This document shows positions 41,729 to 52,282 of a stretch of DNA of 64,000 nt, piece after piece; position 1 is the stretch's first letter; the number at the start of each line of letters is the position of its first letter. A program made the translations under genes and the position numbers. Origin of the DNA: an uncultured Oribacterium sp. (lineage in GTDB: Bacteria; Bacillota; Clostridia; Lachnospirales; Lachnospiraceae); assembly GCA_946413525.1 (NCBI GenBank), contig CAMKKZ010000010.1, positions 1 through 64,000 of the forward strand, given 5' to 3'. The notes beneath the pieces were generated by a model. The model had not been told where the DNA came from. It made no database searches and saw nothing but the letters and a program-made list of their open reading frames with translations.

Positions 41729-41877
41729 GGGTCATGGGACTCCGCCTCACAGAAAATAATGAAAGATTCCTTTCAAACTTTTAGCGATACCTGCAGTCAT
41801 AAAATTGACCATTTACAATCAATATGTAATCTTTTCCGCTGTCTGTTTAGATTGGCTTCTGCCGCAGCAGCTAATTA

Positions 41878-42147
41878 TCACAATTCGACTGCATACCTTG
41901 ACTGATCTTTCTTCGGAATGTCCAAAAAATCCACAGCCTGCTGTGACGTATAAGCCAGCTTCTTCATGACAGTTTTTATACTCTCCAGTCGGGTTTTGTC
42001 TATCCCCTTACTCTCCCTCTCATTTCCATAGGTTACCCAGTCCATGCGATCATATTTCTCCTGGATCAGCATATTCAGCACCTCCTTATCCTGCCCCATC
42101 ATAAGCGCTTCTGTCCGAATGTCCAAAAGCCTTTCATTCCTCTCCAT
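41878..42147 (-). pseudogene. C-terminal remnant of a nuclease/transposase-family protein
   Basis: The coding frame extends upstream of the first ATG (IEIKNPRVCEEMERNERL) to an in-frame stop at about 42193, so the true start is missing. The C-terminal part (YGNERESKGIDKTRLESI, AYTSQQAVDFLDIPKKDQ) resembles the tail of Rpn-like PD-(D/E)XK transposase-family proteins. No catalytic motif remains. Confidence 0.45.
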
Positions 42148-42237
42148 CTCCTCGCAAACCCTGGGATTTTTAATTTCTATAGTTTAACAGGTAAAAATTA
42201 TGTCTTCAATAGAAAAATGAATGTGTCGATTTCCGTC

Positions 42238-42267
42238 TTGCATTTCCCTCCTTTTATGTGCTAGACT
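42238..42267 (+). promoter_or_regulatory. Candidate promoter of the cytidylate-kinase-like gene
   Basis: -35 TTGCAT, 18-base spacer, -10 TAGACT, about 100 bases before the ATG. Fair match only. Confidence 0.45.
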
Positions 42268-42367
42268 TCTGTCATAAGGAAAAATGAGAATAAGGGATGC
42301 GTCAGCGGCACTACGCATAGTTTGTACCTGCAATTATGATTCACTCAATGATGAAAGGAGGCGCTGC

Positions 42368-43006
42368 ATGATTAAAAGCCAATTCGTCATAACGATCGGT
42401 CGGCAGTATGGCTCGGGCGGGCGGCTGGTCGGTAAACGTCTGGCCGAAAAGCTTGGCATTCATTTTTATGACAATGACATCCTGAAGCTGACATCGGAAC
42501 GTTCCGCCATCGGGGAGCAGTATTTCCGTCTCGCGGACGAGAAGGCAGGGAACAACATCCTTTACAAAATTATTGATTCCCTGAAGCCGGATATCGGAAA
42601 GCCCACATTGGATGAAAACCTTGTCAATCCGGAAAACCTCTTCCGCTTCCAGGCCGAGGTCATCCGCGAGCTGGCCCGGGCGGAAAGCTTTGTTATCGCG
42701 GGTCGCTGCAGCCACTATGTCCTCCGGGAAGCAAAAATGGAGAACCACGTTGATTTCTTTGTTTACGCGGATATGCCCACAAGGATAGTCAGGGCCATGG
42801 ATTACTGCAAGGTGGATGAACAGGAGGCTCTGAAACGGATACGGAAAATCGATAAAGAGCGGAAGGAGTACCACAAATACTACACCGGGGAGGACTGGAT
42901 GAATCCCGACCAGTACGACCTCATGATCAACGCGACTCGCATCAATTATAATGAAATGGAAAAGCTGATGGAGGATTATGTCCGCATGAAGGGGTACATC
43001 GAGTAA
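42368..43006 (+). CDS. Cytidylate kinase-like family protein
   Basis: A 212-residue P-loop kinase of the cytidylate-kinase-like family (AAA_26/Cytidylate_kin2). N-terminal loop FVITIGRQYGSGGRLVGKRLAEKL, then FYDNDILKL, FVIAGRCSHYVL and the lid-like RKIDKERKEYHKYYTGEDW near residue 160, which is diagnostic of this group. True CMP kinases differ in the lid, so the nucleotide substrate is uncertain. ATG at 42368 with AAAGGAGG seven bases upstream. A good terminator follows at 43277. Confidence 0.85.
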   Translation: MIKSQFVITIGRQYGSGGRLVGKRLAEKLGIHFYDNDILKLTSERSAIGEQYFRLADEKAGNNILYKIIDSLKPDIGKPTLDENLVNPENLFRFQAEVIRELARAESFVIAGRCSHYVLREAKMENHVDFFVYADMPTRIVRAMDYCKVDEQEALKRIRKIDKERKEYHKYYTGEDWMNPDQYDLMINATRINYNEMEKLMEDYVRMKGYIE

Positions 43007-43078
43007 ACGATGATCCCGGAGATATTTCGGAATTAGTTTTACTGTAATAATCGATGCAATCAGGCAGCAGCCCGGAAT

Positions 43079-43181
43079 TATAGTAAACGTCATAATTATC
43101 TTTACTTTGAACGTCCGGAAGTTTTTGTCAATGGCTGATGATACAAATGTCAAAGTAAAGATTAAAATGTTGTTTACTATA
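43079..43181. mobile_element. MITE-like 103-bp inverted-repeat element with flanking duplication
   Basis: Arms of 32 bp: TATAGTAAAC at the left and GTTTACTATA at the right, each with ATCTTTACTTTGA at the inner end. About 39 bases lie between. Outside, a direct repeat of about 46 bp (TTAGTTTTACTGTAATAATC...) flanks both sides at 43033-43080 and 43181-43229. No coding capacity. It would fold as one long hairpin if transcribed. Confidence 0.7.
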
Positions 43182-43276
43182 GTTTTACTGTAATAATCAA
43201 CGCGATCAGGCAACAGTACAGAATTAGTTTGAGTATAGGGCACAATGCGTTTCAGGGCAATCCAAAATAGAAAATG

Positions 43277-43308
43277 GCCGGGGATACCGTAAGGATCCCC
43301 GGCTTTTC
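43277..43308 (+). terminator. Rho-independent terminator
   Basis: GCCGGGGAT / ATCCCCGGC, 9-bp perfect stem, followed by TTTTCA. It lies between the converging kinase and cupin genes and mainly serves the plus-strand gene. Confidence 0.75.
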
Positions 43309-43351
43309 ACATTAAAGCAATAATGCATTGCTGGACAAGGAACAGGACAGG

Positions 43352-43690
43352 TCAATCTCCGACAAAATCCTCCCGGTAAGGATTGAAGATATCCAGGAGC
43401 ACGCCCTCTTCAAGGCAGACGCAGCCATGCTCCACGCCATCCTTTTTCAGCATCGTGTCGCCCTTTCGGACTATCTTTTTCTCCCCTTCGATTTCAAACT
43501 CGAAAACCCCGCTCGCCACATAGGTAATCTGGGTATGGGGGTGATGGTGGAGAGCCCCCACAGCCCCCTTCTCAAAAGTATTTTCCACAACCATCAGCTC
43601 GTCCGAGTAAGCCAGTACCCGGCGCGTAACCCCCTCCCCACCCTTCTGGGGAACCGCTTCCTTGTACCAGACCCATCTGTCATTCTTCAT
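43352..43690 (-). CDS. Small cupin-domain protein
   Basis: A 112-residue single-cupin protein. Cupin motif 1 reads GAVGALHHHPHTQITYVASGVFEFE and motif 2 GDTMLKKDGVEHGCVCLEEG, so the metal-binding His residues and Glu/Gln positions are mostly kept. Function (regulator, isomerase or dioxygenase-like) cannot be told. I chose the ATG at 43690, preceded by AAGGAGGG; a longer frame upstream is AT-rich and lacks a ribosome site. Confidence 0.85.
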   Translation of the reverse strand: MKNDRWVWYKEAVPQKGGEGVTRRVLAYSDELMVVENTFEKGAVGALHHHPHTQITYVASGVFEFEIEGEKKIVRKGDTMLKKDGVEHGCVCLEEGVLLDIFNPYREDFVGD

Positions 43691-43884
43691 ATCTTTCCCT
43701 CCTTCATTTTCTGCACCATGGCGGATTTTTTGCATTAAATTCTTTTCATGTATCATATATCGTAGCAGATTATTTATTCGCGTTTGTATTTTCGTGGCTG
43801 CTTTCTCACATTCTGGCCTCTTTCCTGCTTTCTGGCTGTTTTCCTGCATTACGATATTATCATGCACCGTAACATTTTTTCTAT

Positions 43885-43955
43885 TATTGAGTGAGGTTTC
43901 TGCAACTCTGATTTCATGACAAACCGTTACGGTATCACGTCAGCAAGGGCTTATT
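43885..43955 (-). repeat. Family A repeat, one copy
   Basis: TTGAGTGAGG(6)CAACTCTGA hairpin, ATTTCATGACAAACCG and TTACGGTATCACGTCAGC. It lies between EamA and the cupin gene, about 190 bases before the cupin start. Confidence 0.75.
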
Positions 43956-44890
43956 CAGTCTCCTTTTTCTGGAAAGGTGCCTCCGGAAGCCTGACGTTCC
44001 CCCGGCTCCCCCATGCTCTCGCAAAGGATGGCGGATCCCAGGATCAGGGCTGCCCCTATCCATCCCGATATTCCCATCGGCTCGTGCAGGAAGAATGCGG
44101 AGCACAGGACGGAAACCACCGGCTCAAGGTATCCAAGTATTGCGATGGTCTGCACTGGGAGGGTCGAAAGACCGCTGAAATAGAGGCAGTAGGCGAAGCC
44201 GGTATGGACGATGCCAAGGATCAGGATAATGATGACGGATCTCGCGTCCCATTCCAGAGAGACGCCATAGTTTTTTACCAGGACATAGGGAAGAATGGTC
44301 AGCGCGGAAACGGCAAGCTGTATAATGGACTTATCCATTGGAGAAATGCCGCTTATTTTCCGATTGCAAATGACCACGCCTACAAAGCCCAAAGCCCCGG
44401 CAAGCCCCATGAACACACCCGAAATATTGCCGATCTCTCCGCCCCAGACGCCCGAAACCAGCACGATTCCTGCCACCGCCCCGGCTACGCAGGGCAGCTT
44501 CCTCCTGTCCAATGTCTCACGCAGCAGTACCGGCGCAACGAGGATCAGGATGATCGGGGCGGTGTAATTGCAAAGGCTTGCGATGGCAACCGTTGTATGA
44601 GTGTAAGCCGCAAAGAGGAATATCCAGTTAAGGCCCAGGCAGATCCCTGAGGCGATGAGCCACGGCAGGTTCTTCCGCACGGCTTCATTATCCTCCATGC
44701 CGGGACGGGCGGTATCCGGGATGGCTTTCTTTTTCCACTGCAAGTAAAGGAAGATAAACAAAGACCCGATGGCACCCCTGCACATGGCCACGATTTCGCT
44801 CGGAAGGCTGACATGCCGGAGAAACAGGCCGATCGTCCCGTAAAGGACAAGGGCCAGGATGTATTTCGCCCTCTCCAAAGACCGGTTCAT
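43955..44890 (-). CDS. EamA/DMT-family transporter
   Basis: A 311-residue integral membrane protein with about ten hydrophobic helices arranged as two EamA repeats (YILALVLYGTIGLFLRHV at the start; GVVICNRKISGISPMDKSII beginning the second half). DMT transporters export or import small metabolites; the substrate is unknown. Its ATG overlaps the stop of the GNAT gene upstream (ATGA), so both are translated together. Confidence 0.88.
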   Translation of the reverse strand: MNRSLERAKYILALVLYGTIGLFLRHVSLPSEIVAMCRGAIGSLFIFLYLQWKKKAIPDTARPGMEDNEAVRKNLPWLIASGICLGLNWIFLFAAYTHTTVAIASLCNYTAPIILILVAPVLLRETLDRRKLPCVAGAVAGIVLVSGVWGGEIGNISGVFMGLAGALGFVGVVICNRKISGISPMDKSIIQLAVSALTILPYVLVKNYGVSLEWDARSVIIILILGIVHTGFAYCLYFSGLSTLPVQTIAILGYLEPVVSVLCSAFFLHEPMGISGWIGAALILGSAILCESMGEPGERQASGGTFPEKGD

Positions 44891-45528
44891 TGATCCGCCC
44901 CCTTTCCCTCCATCAATGCCCCGCTTCTTTTAAAACCATCCGTAAAAGCGCTGCGTCCTTCCAGAATATTCCCCTTTATCAATGATTCCTTTACTAATGA
45001 TCTCTTTGTTGATGATTCATTTATCAATGCTTCACTTTTTTCAAAAGCAAGGCGGGGGTAATCATCCTCCTCGACATGGATCGTCCCGCAATGGACAAAG
45101 CCGAGCTTCCGGAGAAGATTCTGCATCACCCGGTTGTCGCCATGAGTATCGATCCTCAGGTGGCCGCATTGGGCAAAGGCCCAGTTCAGGCAGAAGGAAC
45201 CGATTCCCTTTTTGGATCCATCTCCCGCTATCCGGTGCACAACGCCATAGGGACTGCCGTCCTTCCAGTTGCCGTCCGTAATATCCCGGTATGTGGGTTC
45301 TACATCCTCCCCGTAAATGAAAAAGAAAGTACCGATGACCTTCCCATCCTCATTAATACAGACATAACTGTTCCCGTCGCGTATATCGCTTCGGATCAGC
45401 CCCTCCGGCGGCCAGTTGGTAGGTCCCCACTGATTCGGGTTGCCATGCTCTGCCATATAATTCCTGGCAAAAGCGTAAATCTCCATCATCCGGGGAAGGT
45501 CGTCCCCCGTTGCTTTCCTTATATTCAT
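44887..45528 (-). CDS. GNAT acetyltransferase with repetitive charged tail
   Basis: A 213-residue protein. Residues 1-165 are a GNAT domain (MNIRKATGDDLPRMMEIY, acetyl-CoA loop HRIAGDGSKKGIGSFCLNW, GHLRIDTHGDNRVMQNLLRKLGF), of the kind common in Firmicutes with unknown substrate. The last 45 residues are a low-complexity tail (INESSTKRSLVKESLIKGN) written by short imperfect DNA repeats at about 44970-45035. It overlaps the EamA start by four bases, which suggests modification and transport of one compound, an inference. Confidence 0.83.
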   Translation of the reverse strand: MNIRKATGDDLPRMMEIYAFARNYMAEHGNPNQWGPTNWPPEGLIRSDIRDGNSYVCINEDGKVIGTFFFIYGEDVEPTYRDITDGNWKDGSPYGVVHRIAGDGSKKGIGSFCLNWAFAQCGHLRIDTHGDNRVMQNLLRKLGFVHCGTIHVEEDDYPRLAFEKSEALINESSTKRSLVKESLIKGNILEGRSAFTDGFKRSGALMEGKGADQ

Positions 45529-45807
45529 AAAAAAGACCAGTTTCTCCCTTCATTTCTGCTTTTCTTATTGGATTCAGACCATTTTCCCTTATCGAACGAA
45601 AGGTAGGAATAATTATCGGAAAAAACAAAATATATCTTCCTTTATGACAACATCCATTTATTCCTTTCCAACAGATTAGGATAATTCGAGCAAGTCTGTC
45701 AAGCAAAAACCCATTTTTGTAAAGTGATTATCTCTCCTGGATTTGAAAAAAGATTTGACAATAATTTGAAAATGATTTGAAAAAGTTACAAAGTAGTGTC
45801 TGCATCA
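45529..45807. other. Gap between the GNAT gene and the tRNA pair
   Basis: AT-rich divergent spacer. Repeated TTTGAAAA motifs occur at 45741-45785. Nothing else is recognised. Confidence 0.4.
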
Positions 45808-45836
45808 TTGACATGATGGATTTTTTTTTGTAAAAT
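45808..45836 (+). promoter_or_regulatory. Sigma-70 promoter of the tRNA-Leu/tRNA-Ser pair
   Basis: -35 TTGACA, 17-base spacer with a nine-T tract, -10 TAAAAT. It is 33 bases before the tRNA-Leu 5' end. Confidence 0.78.
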
Positions 45837-45869
45837 AAACAAGTTCTAACAGGTTATAAAAAGAAAGAA

Positions 45870-45955
45870 GCCGGCATGGCGGAACAGGCAGACGCACAGG
45901 ACTTAAAATCCTGCGGGAGTTAAATCCCATACCGGTTCGATCCCGGTTGCCGGCA
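45870..45955 (+). tRNA. tRNA-Leu (TAA anticodon)
   Basis: Class II cloverleaf of 86 bases. Acceptor GCCGGCA pairs with TGCCGGC, discriminator A as in tRNA-Leu, anticodon loop CTTAAAA, a long variable arm (CGGGAGTTAAATCCCA) and T-arm CCGGTTCGATCCCGG. CCA is not encoded. Confidence 0.94.
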
Positions 45956-46025
45956 CTTGCAGATATTTCAGTTATCGTTTATTTTTGTTGGAGTGACTAC
46001 TGCAAGATTGTTTTTATATTATTAT

Positions 46026-46113
46026 GGAGATGTACCCAAGCGGTTGAAGGGGAGGCACTCGAAATGCTTTAGGCCGTGTGAGCGGCGCCAGGGTTCAAAT
46101 CCCTGCATCTCCG
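46026..46113 (+). tRNA. tRNA-Ser (CGA anticodon)
   Basis: Class II cloverleaf of 88 bases. Acceptor GGAGATG / CATCTCC, discriminator G typical of tRNA-Ser, anticodon loop CTCGAAA, variable arm GGCCGTGTGAGCGGC region and T-arm CAGGGTTCAAATCCCTG. CCA is not encoded. Confidence 0.94.
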
Positions 46114-46118
46114 TTATA

Positions 46119-46153
46119 AAGGGGCTTCATCACAAGATGAACCCCTTATTTTT
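46119..46153 (+). terminator. Terminator of the tRNA pair
   Basis: AAGGGG-C-TTCATC and GATGAACCCCTT form a 12-bp stem with one bulge, followed by ATTTTT. It is 25 bases before the apbE start. Confidence 0.8.
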
Positions 46154-46177
46154 ATGCATAGGACTTGGAGCAAAGAT

Positions 46178-47425
46178 ATGAAAAAATATTTTTTACGTTT
46201 CTTCCTGTTTTTCCTCTTAAGCGCTTCTCTTTCTTCTTGCAAGAATGAAGCGGTATCACAAAAAACATATGAAAAAGGGGAAGGAATAGGGGAGGTCGAA
46301 AATACAGAAGCAGTGAAGACATCTCAGGATGGTGATGAGATTAAAACCACGCAGGAAGAAGTCCATACGAAGGACGAAAACGCGAAGAACAAGACAGGCC
46401 TTGCCAGCTTTTTCCAGGGTGAAGAAAAGCTTGAACGTTATCAGACTCAGTTTATGGACGTTTTCGACACGATCTCCATGCTGATCGGCTATGACAGCTC
46501 CGAAGAGGCTTTCCAAGAGAAGGCGGATGCCGTTCACGCCCTCCTGTCCCAATACCACAAGCTGTTTGATATTTATAATCAATACGAGGGGTTGAACAAC
46601 TTAAAGACCGTGAATGACTTTGCGGGCCGGGAGGCCGTCCCGGTTGACGCGAAAATCATCGAGCTTCTGGAATTCGGAAAATACGTCTACGGCATAACTG
46701 ATGGAAAGGTCAATATCGCCTGCGGCTCCGTGCTGAAAATCTGGCATGAATACCGGGAAGCCGGGCTGGAGAATCCTGAAACCGCCTCCCTCCCGGATCT
46801 TGAAAAACTGGAAGAGGCGGCGAGGCACTGCAATATAGAGGACATCATCATCGACAAAGAGGCTTCCACTGTTTTCCTGAGGGATCCCGACATGCGCCTC
46901 GATGTCGGCGGCATTGGCAAGGGCTTCGCGGTACAGAAGGCCGGGGAGCTTGCGGAAAGCCTCGGATCATCCAGTTTCCTCCTGAATATCGGGGGCAATA
47001 TCAAGGCCATCGGAATCCGGGGAGACGGTAAAAAATGGGTCTGTCCAGTGGAGAACCCGGAATACATGGACGGAAAGAGCAAGGAAGCCTATGCCGTCAC
47101 GATGGAGCTGGACGGCCTTTCCCTTGTGACGAGCGGCGATTACGAACGTTATTATATCGTGGACGGCCAACGTTACCACCATATCATGGATCCGGACACC
47201 CTCTTTCCGGGCACCTTGCACAGGAGCGTCAGCATCCTGATGGAGGACTCGGCCCTGGCGGACGCCCTGTCAACCGGGCTCTTCCTGATGGACGTGGAGC
47301 AGGGAAAGGCGCTTATACAGAAACTGAACGCCGACAGGGAGGAAAAAAGCAGGATCGAGGCCATGTGGATCTCCGCTGACGGAAAGAAGACCTATACCGA
47401 TAATTTTCTGAAAAGCAGCCAATAA
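46178..47425 (+). CDS. apbE: FAD:protein FMN transferase lipoprotein (ApbE)
   Basis: ApbE attaches FMN from FAD to Thr in a (S/T)GAT motif of target proteins such as RnfG and RnfD. The 415-residue protein starts MKKYFLRFFLFFLL with a lipobox LSSC (Cys about residue 22), so it is an extracytoplasmic lipoprotein. A charged linker runs to about residue 85. The catalytic domain shows DVGGIGKGFAVQKAGE, LLNIGGNIKAIG and LVTSGDYERYYI ... HHIMDPDTLFPG, where the Asp/Thr metal site lies. Its natural clients, RnfG and RnfD, are in this window. ATG at 46178 has GGAGC upstream; an in-frame ATG at 46154 lies in the terminator. Confidence 0.93.
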   Translation: MKKYFLRFFLFFLLSASLSSCKNEAVSQKTYEKGEGIGEVENTEAVKTSQDGDEIKTTQEEVHTKDENAKNKTGLASFFQGEEKLERYQTQFMDVFDTISMLIGYDSSEEAFQEKADAVHALLSQYHKLFDIYNQYEGLNNLKTVNDFAGREAVPVDAKIIELLEFGKYVYGITDGKVNIACGSVLKIWHEYREAGLENPETASLPDLEKLEEAARHCNIEDIIIDKEASTVFLRDPDMRLDVGGIGKGFAVQKAGELAESLGSSSFLLNIGGNIKAIGIRGDGKKWVCPVENPEYMDGKSKEAYAVTMELDGLSLVTSGDYERYYIVDGQRYHHIMDPDTLFPGTLHRSVSILMEDSALADALSTGLFLMDVEQGKALIQKLNADREEKSRIEAMWISADGKKTYTDNFLKSSQ

Positions 47426-47560
47426 AGCCTACGGCATGTCCGATAAAAGCGATATGCTTCACTGCCCCTTCCTAACCGGAAAGTCATAAATGATTATGAG
47501 TTACGTGAACATATAGTAACAAGCCATAAGATTTGCCAAAGAATCTGACTGAATAAAGAA

Positions 47561-47607
47561 AAGCTGTGAAACCAGGGAATATATAACCTCGGTTTCACAG
47601 CTTTTTG
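47561..47607. terminator. Bidirectional terminator between apbE and pckA
   Basis: GCTGTGAAACC / GGTTTCACAGC, 11-bp perfect stem, with TTTTTG after it on the plus strand and TTTTCTTT on the minus strand. It serves both converging genes. Confidence 0.82.
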
Positions 47608-47661
47608 ATTTCTGTACTCATGCCCGCAGTTTATAAGTTGTAAGCTGCGGGAAGTGAAGTC

Positions 47662-49275
47662 TTACAGCTTCGGTCCGGCTGCCACAAGCGCCTTGCCGGC
47701 ATCATTTGAAGTATACTTCTCAAAGTTCTTGATGAACCTTCCGGCAAGATCCTTTGCCTTCTTGTCCCACTCGGAAGCGTCCGCATAGGTGTCACGGGGA
47801 TCAAGGATGCCGCTGTCCACGCCGGGAAGAGCGGTAGGAACCTCGAAATCAAAAATAGGAATCTTCTTCGTCTCCGCCTTCAGGACGTCGCCGTTCAGGA
47901 TCGCGTCGATAATGCCGCGGGTATCCTTGATGGAGATACGCTTGCCGGTGCCGTTCCAGCCCGTGTTCACAAGGTATGCCTTCGCGCCGCTCTTCTCCAT
48001 CTTCTTCACAAGCTCCTCACCGTACTTCGTAGGATGAAGCTCCAGGAAGGCCTGGCCAAAGCAGGCGGAGAAGGTCGGGGTCGGCTCGGTAATGCCGCGC
48101 TCCGTGCCGGCCAGCTTTGCCGTGAAACCGGACAGGAAATAATACTTCGTCTGCTCCGGGGTCAGGATGGAGACCGGAGGAAGGACTCCAAAAGCGTCAG
48201 CCGAAAGGAAGATGACGTTCTTTGCGTCAGGTCCGGCCGAGATGGGACGTACCTTCTTGACGATGTTCTCGATATGCTCGATCGGATAGGAAACACGGGT
48301 GTTCTCCGTCACGCTCTTGTCCGCGAAATCCAGCTTGCCGTCCTTATCCACGGTGACGTTCTCAAGAAGGGCGTCCTTCTTAATCGCGTTATAAATATCC
48401 GGCTCAGATTCCTTGTCAAGATTGATGACCTTCGCATAGCAGCCGCCCTCGAAATTGAAGACACCGTTGTCATCCCAGCCATGCTCGTCGTCGCCGATCA
48501 GGAGACGCTTCGGATCAGTTGACAGGGTCGTCTTGCCCGTTCCGGAAAGGCCGAAGAAAATCGCCGTGTTCTCGCCCTTCATGTCCGTATTGGCGGAGCA
48601 GTGCATGGACGCGATGCCCTTCAGAGGAAGGTAATAATTCATCATGGAGAAGAGGCCCTTCTTCATCTCACCGCCATACCAGGTATTCAGGATGACCTGC
48701 TCACGGCTCGTAAGGTTGAAGACGACGGCGGTCTCGGAATTCAGGCCAAGCTCCTTGTAATTCTCCACCTTTGCCTTGGAAGCATTATAAACAACAAAGT
48801 CAGGCTCAAAGGAGGCCAGCTCCTCTTCCGTCGGCTGGATAAACATGTTCTTGATAAAATGAGCCTGCCAGGCCACTTCCATTATGAAACGGATGGCCAT
48901 GCGGGTATCCTTGTTGGCGCCGCAGAAAGCGTCCATGACGAAGAGCCTCTTGTTGGAAAGCTCATCAATGGCCAGCTTCTTGACTGCCTTCCAGGTCTCC
49001 TCGGAGGCCGGATGGTTGTCATTCTTGTACCCGTCGCTGGTCCACCATACCGTGTCCTTTGACGTGTCGTCCATTACGATGAATTTGTCCTTGGGGGAAC
49101 GGCCGGTATAAATGCCGGTCATAACGTTAACAGCTCCAAGCTCCGTAACCTGTCCCTTGTCAAAGCCTTCAAGCTCCGGCTTTATTTCCTCCTGATAAAG
49201 GAAGTCAAAGGACGGGTTGTAAACAATCTCAGCAGCGTTCTGGATGCCATACTTGCTCAAATCAACTTTTGCCAT
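47662..49275 (-). CDS. pckA: Phosphoenolpyruvate carboxykinase (ATP)
   Basis: Interconverts oxaloacetate + ATP and PEP + CO2. In fermenting Clostridia it often runs toward oxaloacetate, conserving ATP. The 537-residue protein has [13 protein letters not shown], the catalytic Lys region [16 protein letters not shown]-loop [38 protein letters not shown] and [19 protein letters not shown]. Length is normal. I chose the ATG at 49275 after GAGGTG. A family B palindrome lies just upstream, probably in its leader. Confidence 0.97.
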   Translation of the reverse strand: MAKVDLSKYGIQNAAEIVYNPSFDFLYQEEIKPELEGFDKGQVTELGAVNVMTGIYTGRSPKDKFIVMDDTSKDTVWWTSDGYKNDNHPASEETWKAVKKLAIDELSNKRLFVMDAFCGANKDTRMAIRFIMEVAWQAHFIKNMFIQPTEEELASFEPDFVVYNASKAKVENYKELGLNSETAVVFNLTSREQVILNTWYGGEMKKGLFSMMNYYLPLKGIASMHCSANTDMKGENTAIFFGLSGTGKTTLSTDPKRLLIGDDEHGWDDNGVFNFEGGCYAKVINLDKESEPDIYNAIKKDALLENVTVDKDGKLDFADKSVTENTRVSYPIEHIENIVKKVRPISAGPDAKNVIFLSADAFGVLPPVSILTPEQTKYYFLSGFTAKLAGTERGITEPTPTFSACFGQAFLELHPTKYGEELVKKMEKSGAKAYLVNTGWNGTGKRISIKDTRGIIDAILNGDVLKAETKKIPIFDFEVPTALPGVDSGILDPRDTYADASEWDKKAKDLAGRFIKNFEKYTSNDAGKALVAAGPKL

Positions 49276-49309
49276 AATATTATATTCACCTCTTAAAATA
49301 TTAATAGAA

Positions 49310-49470
49310 TAACTATTCAGCACCCTGTTCGCAGTCGTCTTTGGTGACTACGCATATGGGCGTTCAGAGGCGCTCCGCGCCTTGCCCGCCCTCTGGGTTT
49401 CAGAGAATTCCAGAGGAAAAGCTAGCTTTCATCTGGAACTCTCTGAAATCCAGAAGGTGCTGAATAGTTA
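49310..49470. repeat. Family B-type palindrome upstream of pckA
   Basis: Outer arms TAACTATTCAGCACC / GGTGCTGAATAGTTA at 49310 and 49456, enclosing GGCGCTCCGCGCC and CTCTGGGTTTCAGAGA / TCTCTGAAATCCAGA-type pairs. The arms are the family B TAACTGTTCAG end in a diverged form; the inside is unique in the window. Confidence 0.75.
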
Positions 49471-49503
49471 CATATTGGATACATATCACTAGATAAATAT
49501 CAA

Positions 49504-49917
49504 TTATTCCGGCCTGCCGGAAGCGGTCTGGAGACGGATCAGCGCCCTGTAAAGCTTCGCCTCCGCCCTGGCCCTTGCCTCCGGTGAGAGCTCCGGTTCC
49601 TTCAGCGTCTCTTCCGCCTTCAGCTTCGCGCTTTTCGCGCGTTCCACATCAATATGCTCGCCCCATTCCCATGTCGTTGGGATAAGGCGGCAGGTATTGT
49701 TCATCATGGAAATCATACCGCCAATGCAGGCGCCTTTTTTTTCGACGCCATCCGGAGTGACCACCTTGGCCGTCCCCATGCCAACGGCGGTGCAGTAATT
49801 GGTATGTCTGGAAAGGATGGCCACATCGCCCGCGATGGAACGGAAAACGACCCTCTCCACTTCGCCTGAAAACTGCTGGCCATCCATGGAAACAATCTCC
49901 AAATGGAAGTTTGCCAT
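49504..49917 (-). CDS. atpC: ATP synthase F1 epsilon subunit
   Basis: The 137-residue epsilon subunit links the gamma shaft to the c ring and can inhibit hydrolysis. N-terminal beta-sandwich (FHLEIVSMDGQQFSGEVERVVFRSIAGDVAILSRHTNY) and C-terminal helical hairpin (AKSAKLKAEETLKEPELS) are both present. Last gene of the atp operon; the start follows GGGAGG. Confidence 0.95.
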   Translation of the reverse strand: MANFHLEIVSMDGQQFSGEVERVVFRSIAGDVAILSRHTNYCTAVGMGTAKVVTPDGVEKKGACIGGMISMMNNTCRLIPTTWEWGEHIDVERAKSAKLKAEETLKEPELSPEARARAEAKLYRALIRLQTASGRPE

Positions 49918-49934
49918 TCTGCATCCTCCCTTCG

Positions 49935-51329
<1,395 letters not shown>

Positions 51330-51387
51330 CTATCCATCTCCTACTGTCTGTTCCATCCCATGGAAAGGCAGATTCTGCCCATGGCCC

Positions 51388-52254
51388 TTATACTCCTTCC
51401 GCGCCGGCAACGATCTCAGTGATTTCCTGAGTGATGCTGGCCTGGCGGGCCCTGTTATAGAACAGGCTCAATTTGTCTATCATCTCACCGGCATTATCCG
51501 TAGCAGCCTCCATGGCCGTACGGCGCGCCGCCAGCTCACTGGCAACGGACTCGCAGATAGCGCCATAGAGAAGCCCGGCCAGATATTCCGGAACAATCGC
51601 ATTAAAAACCTCTTCGCTGGAGGGTTCGTACAGAATCAGGTTTCTGGCAGCCTGGCTGGCTGAATCGCCCTTGTCTTCCTTGAAATCCGAAAGGGGGAGC
51701 AAGGAAACATTGCTGGCCCTCTGTGACATCATGGAAATGAAGTCCGTATAGCAGAGCGCAATATGCCCAAACTTCCTGTCACTGTAAAGGGAGCAGAGAA
51801 TCTTCGAAATGCTGTAGCAGTCGGATATGGTAACATCCGCAACTACGGCATACTGCTCCGTCACTATGGGAATATTCCTGCGCTTCACATAGTCCACACA
51901 CTTCTTCCCAATCGGGAACACGGAGAAGTCCTTGCCCTTTGCCTCCTGCTCCAGGAATTTGAAGAGGTTGGCATTATATCCGCCCGCCATCCCGCGGTCA
52001 CCGGCAATAACTACAAAACACCAGCGTTCGTCCTCGTTCTCCTTGGTATAGGGGGAAGCGAAATCCGAATTCCCGTTTGCGATGTCAGAAAGGGTGTGGC
52101 GCAGTGTTTCAAAAAAGGGCTTGCTGTTGTCGGCCTTTTCCTTGGCCCTGCGGAGCTTGGAGGATGCCACCAGCTCCATGGCCTTGGTTATCTGCATGGT
52201 GTTCTGAATGCTCTTGATCCGGAGTTTCACTGCCTTCATATTTGCTGCAGCCAT
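51388..52254 (-). CDS. atpG: ATP synthase F1 gamma subunit
   Basis: The rotor shaft, 288 residues. N-terminal helix MKAVKLRIKSIQNTMQITKAMELVASSKLRRAKE and C-terminal helix ELAARRTAMEAATDNAGEMI are the family signatures. The start follows AAAGGAG. Placed between atpA and atpD as usual. Confidence 0.96.
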   Translation of the reverse strand: MAAANMKAVKLRIKSIQNTMQITKAMELVASSKLRRAKEKADNSKPFFETLRHTLSDIANGNSDFASPYTKENEDERWCFVVIAGDRGMAGGYNANLFKFLEQEAKGKDFSVFPIGKKCVDYVKRRNIPIVTEQYAVVADVTISDCYSISKILCSLYSDRKFGHIALCYTDFISMMSQRASNVSLLPLSDFKEDKGDSASQAARNLILYEPSSEEVFNAIVPEYLAGLLYGAICESVASELAARRTAMEAATDNAGEMIDKLSLFYNRARQASITQEITEIVAGAEGV

Positions 52255-52282
52255 AAACTCTCCTTTGCTATCTCTGCCTCAT

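Noticed and set aside
42341..43243. 300-codon minus-strand frame opposite the cytidylate-kinase-like gene
   Set aside because: Antisense shadow with no domain and passing through the MITE-like element.
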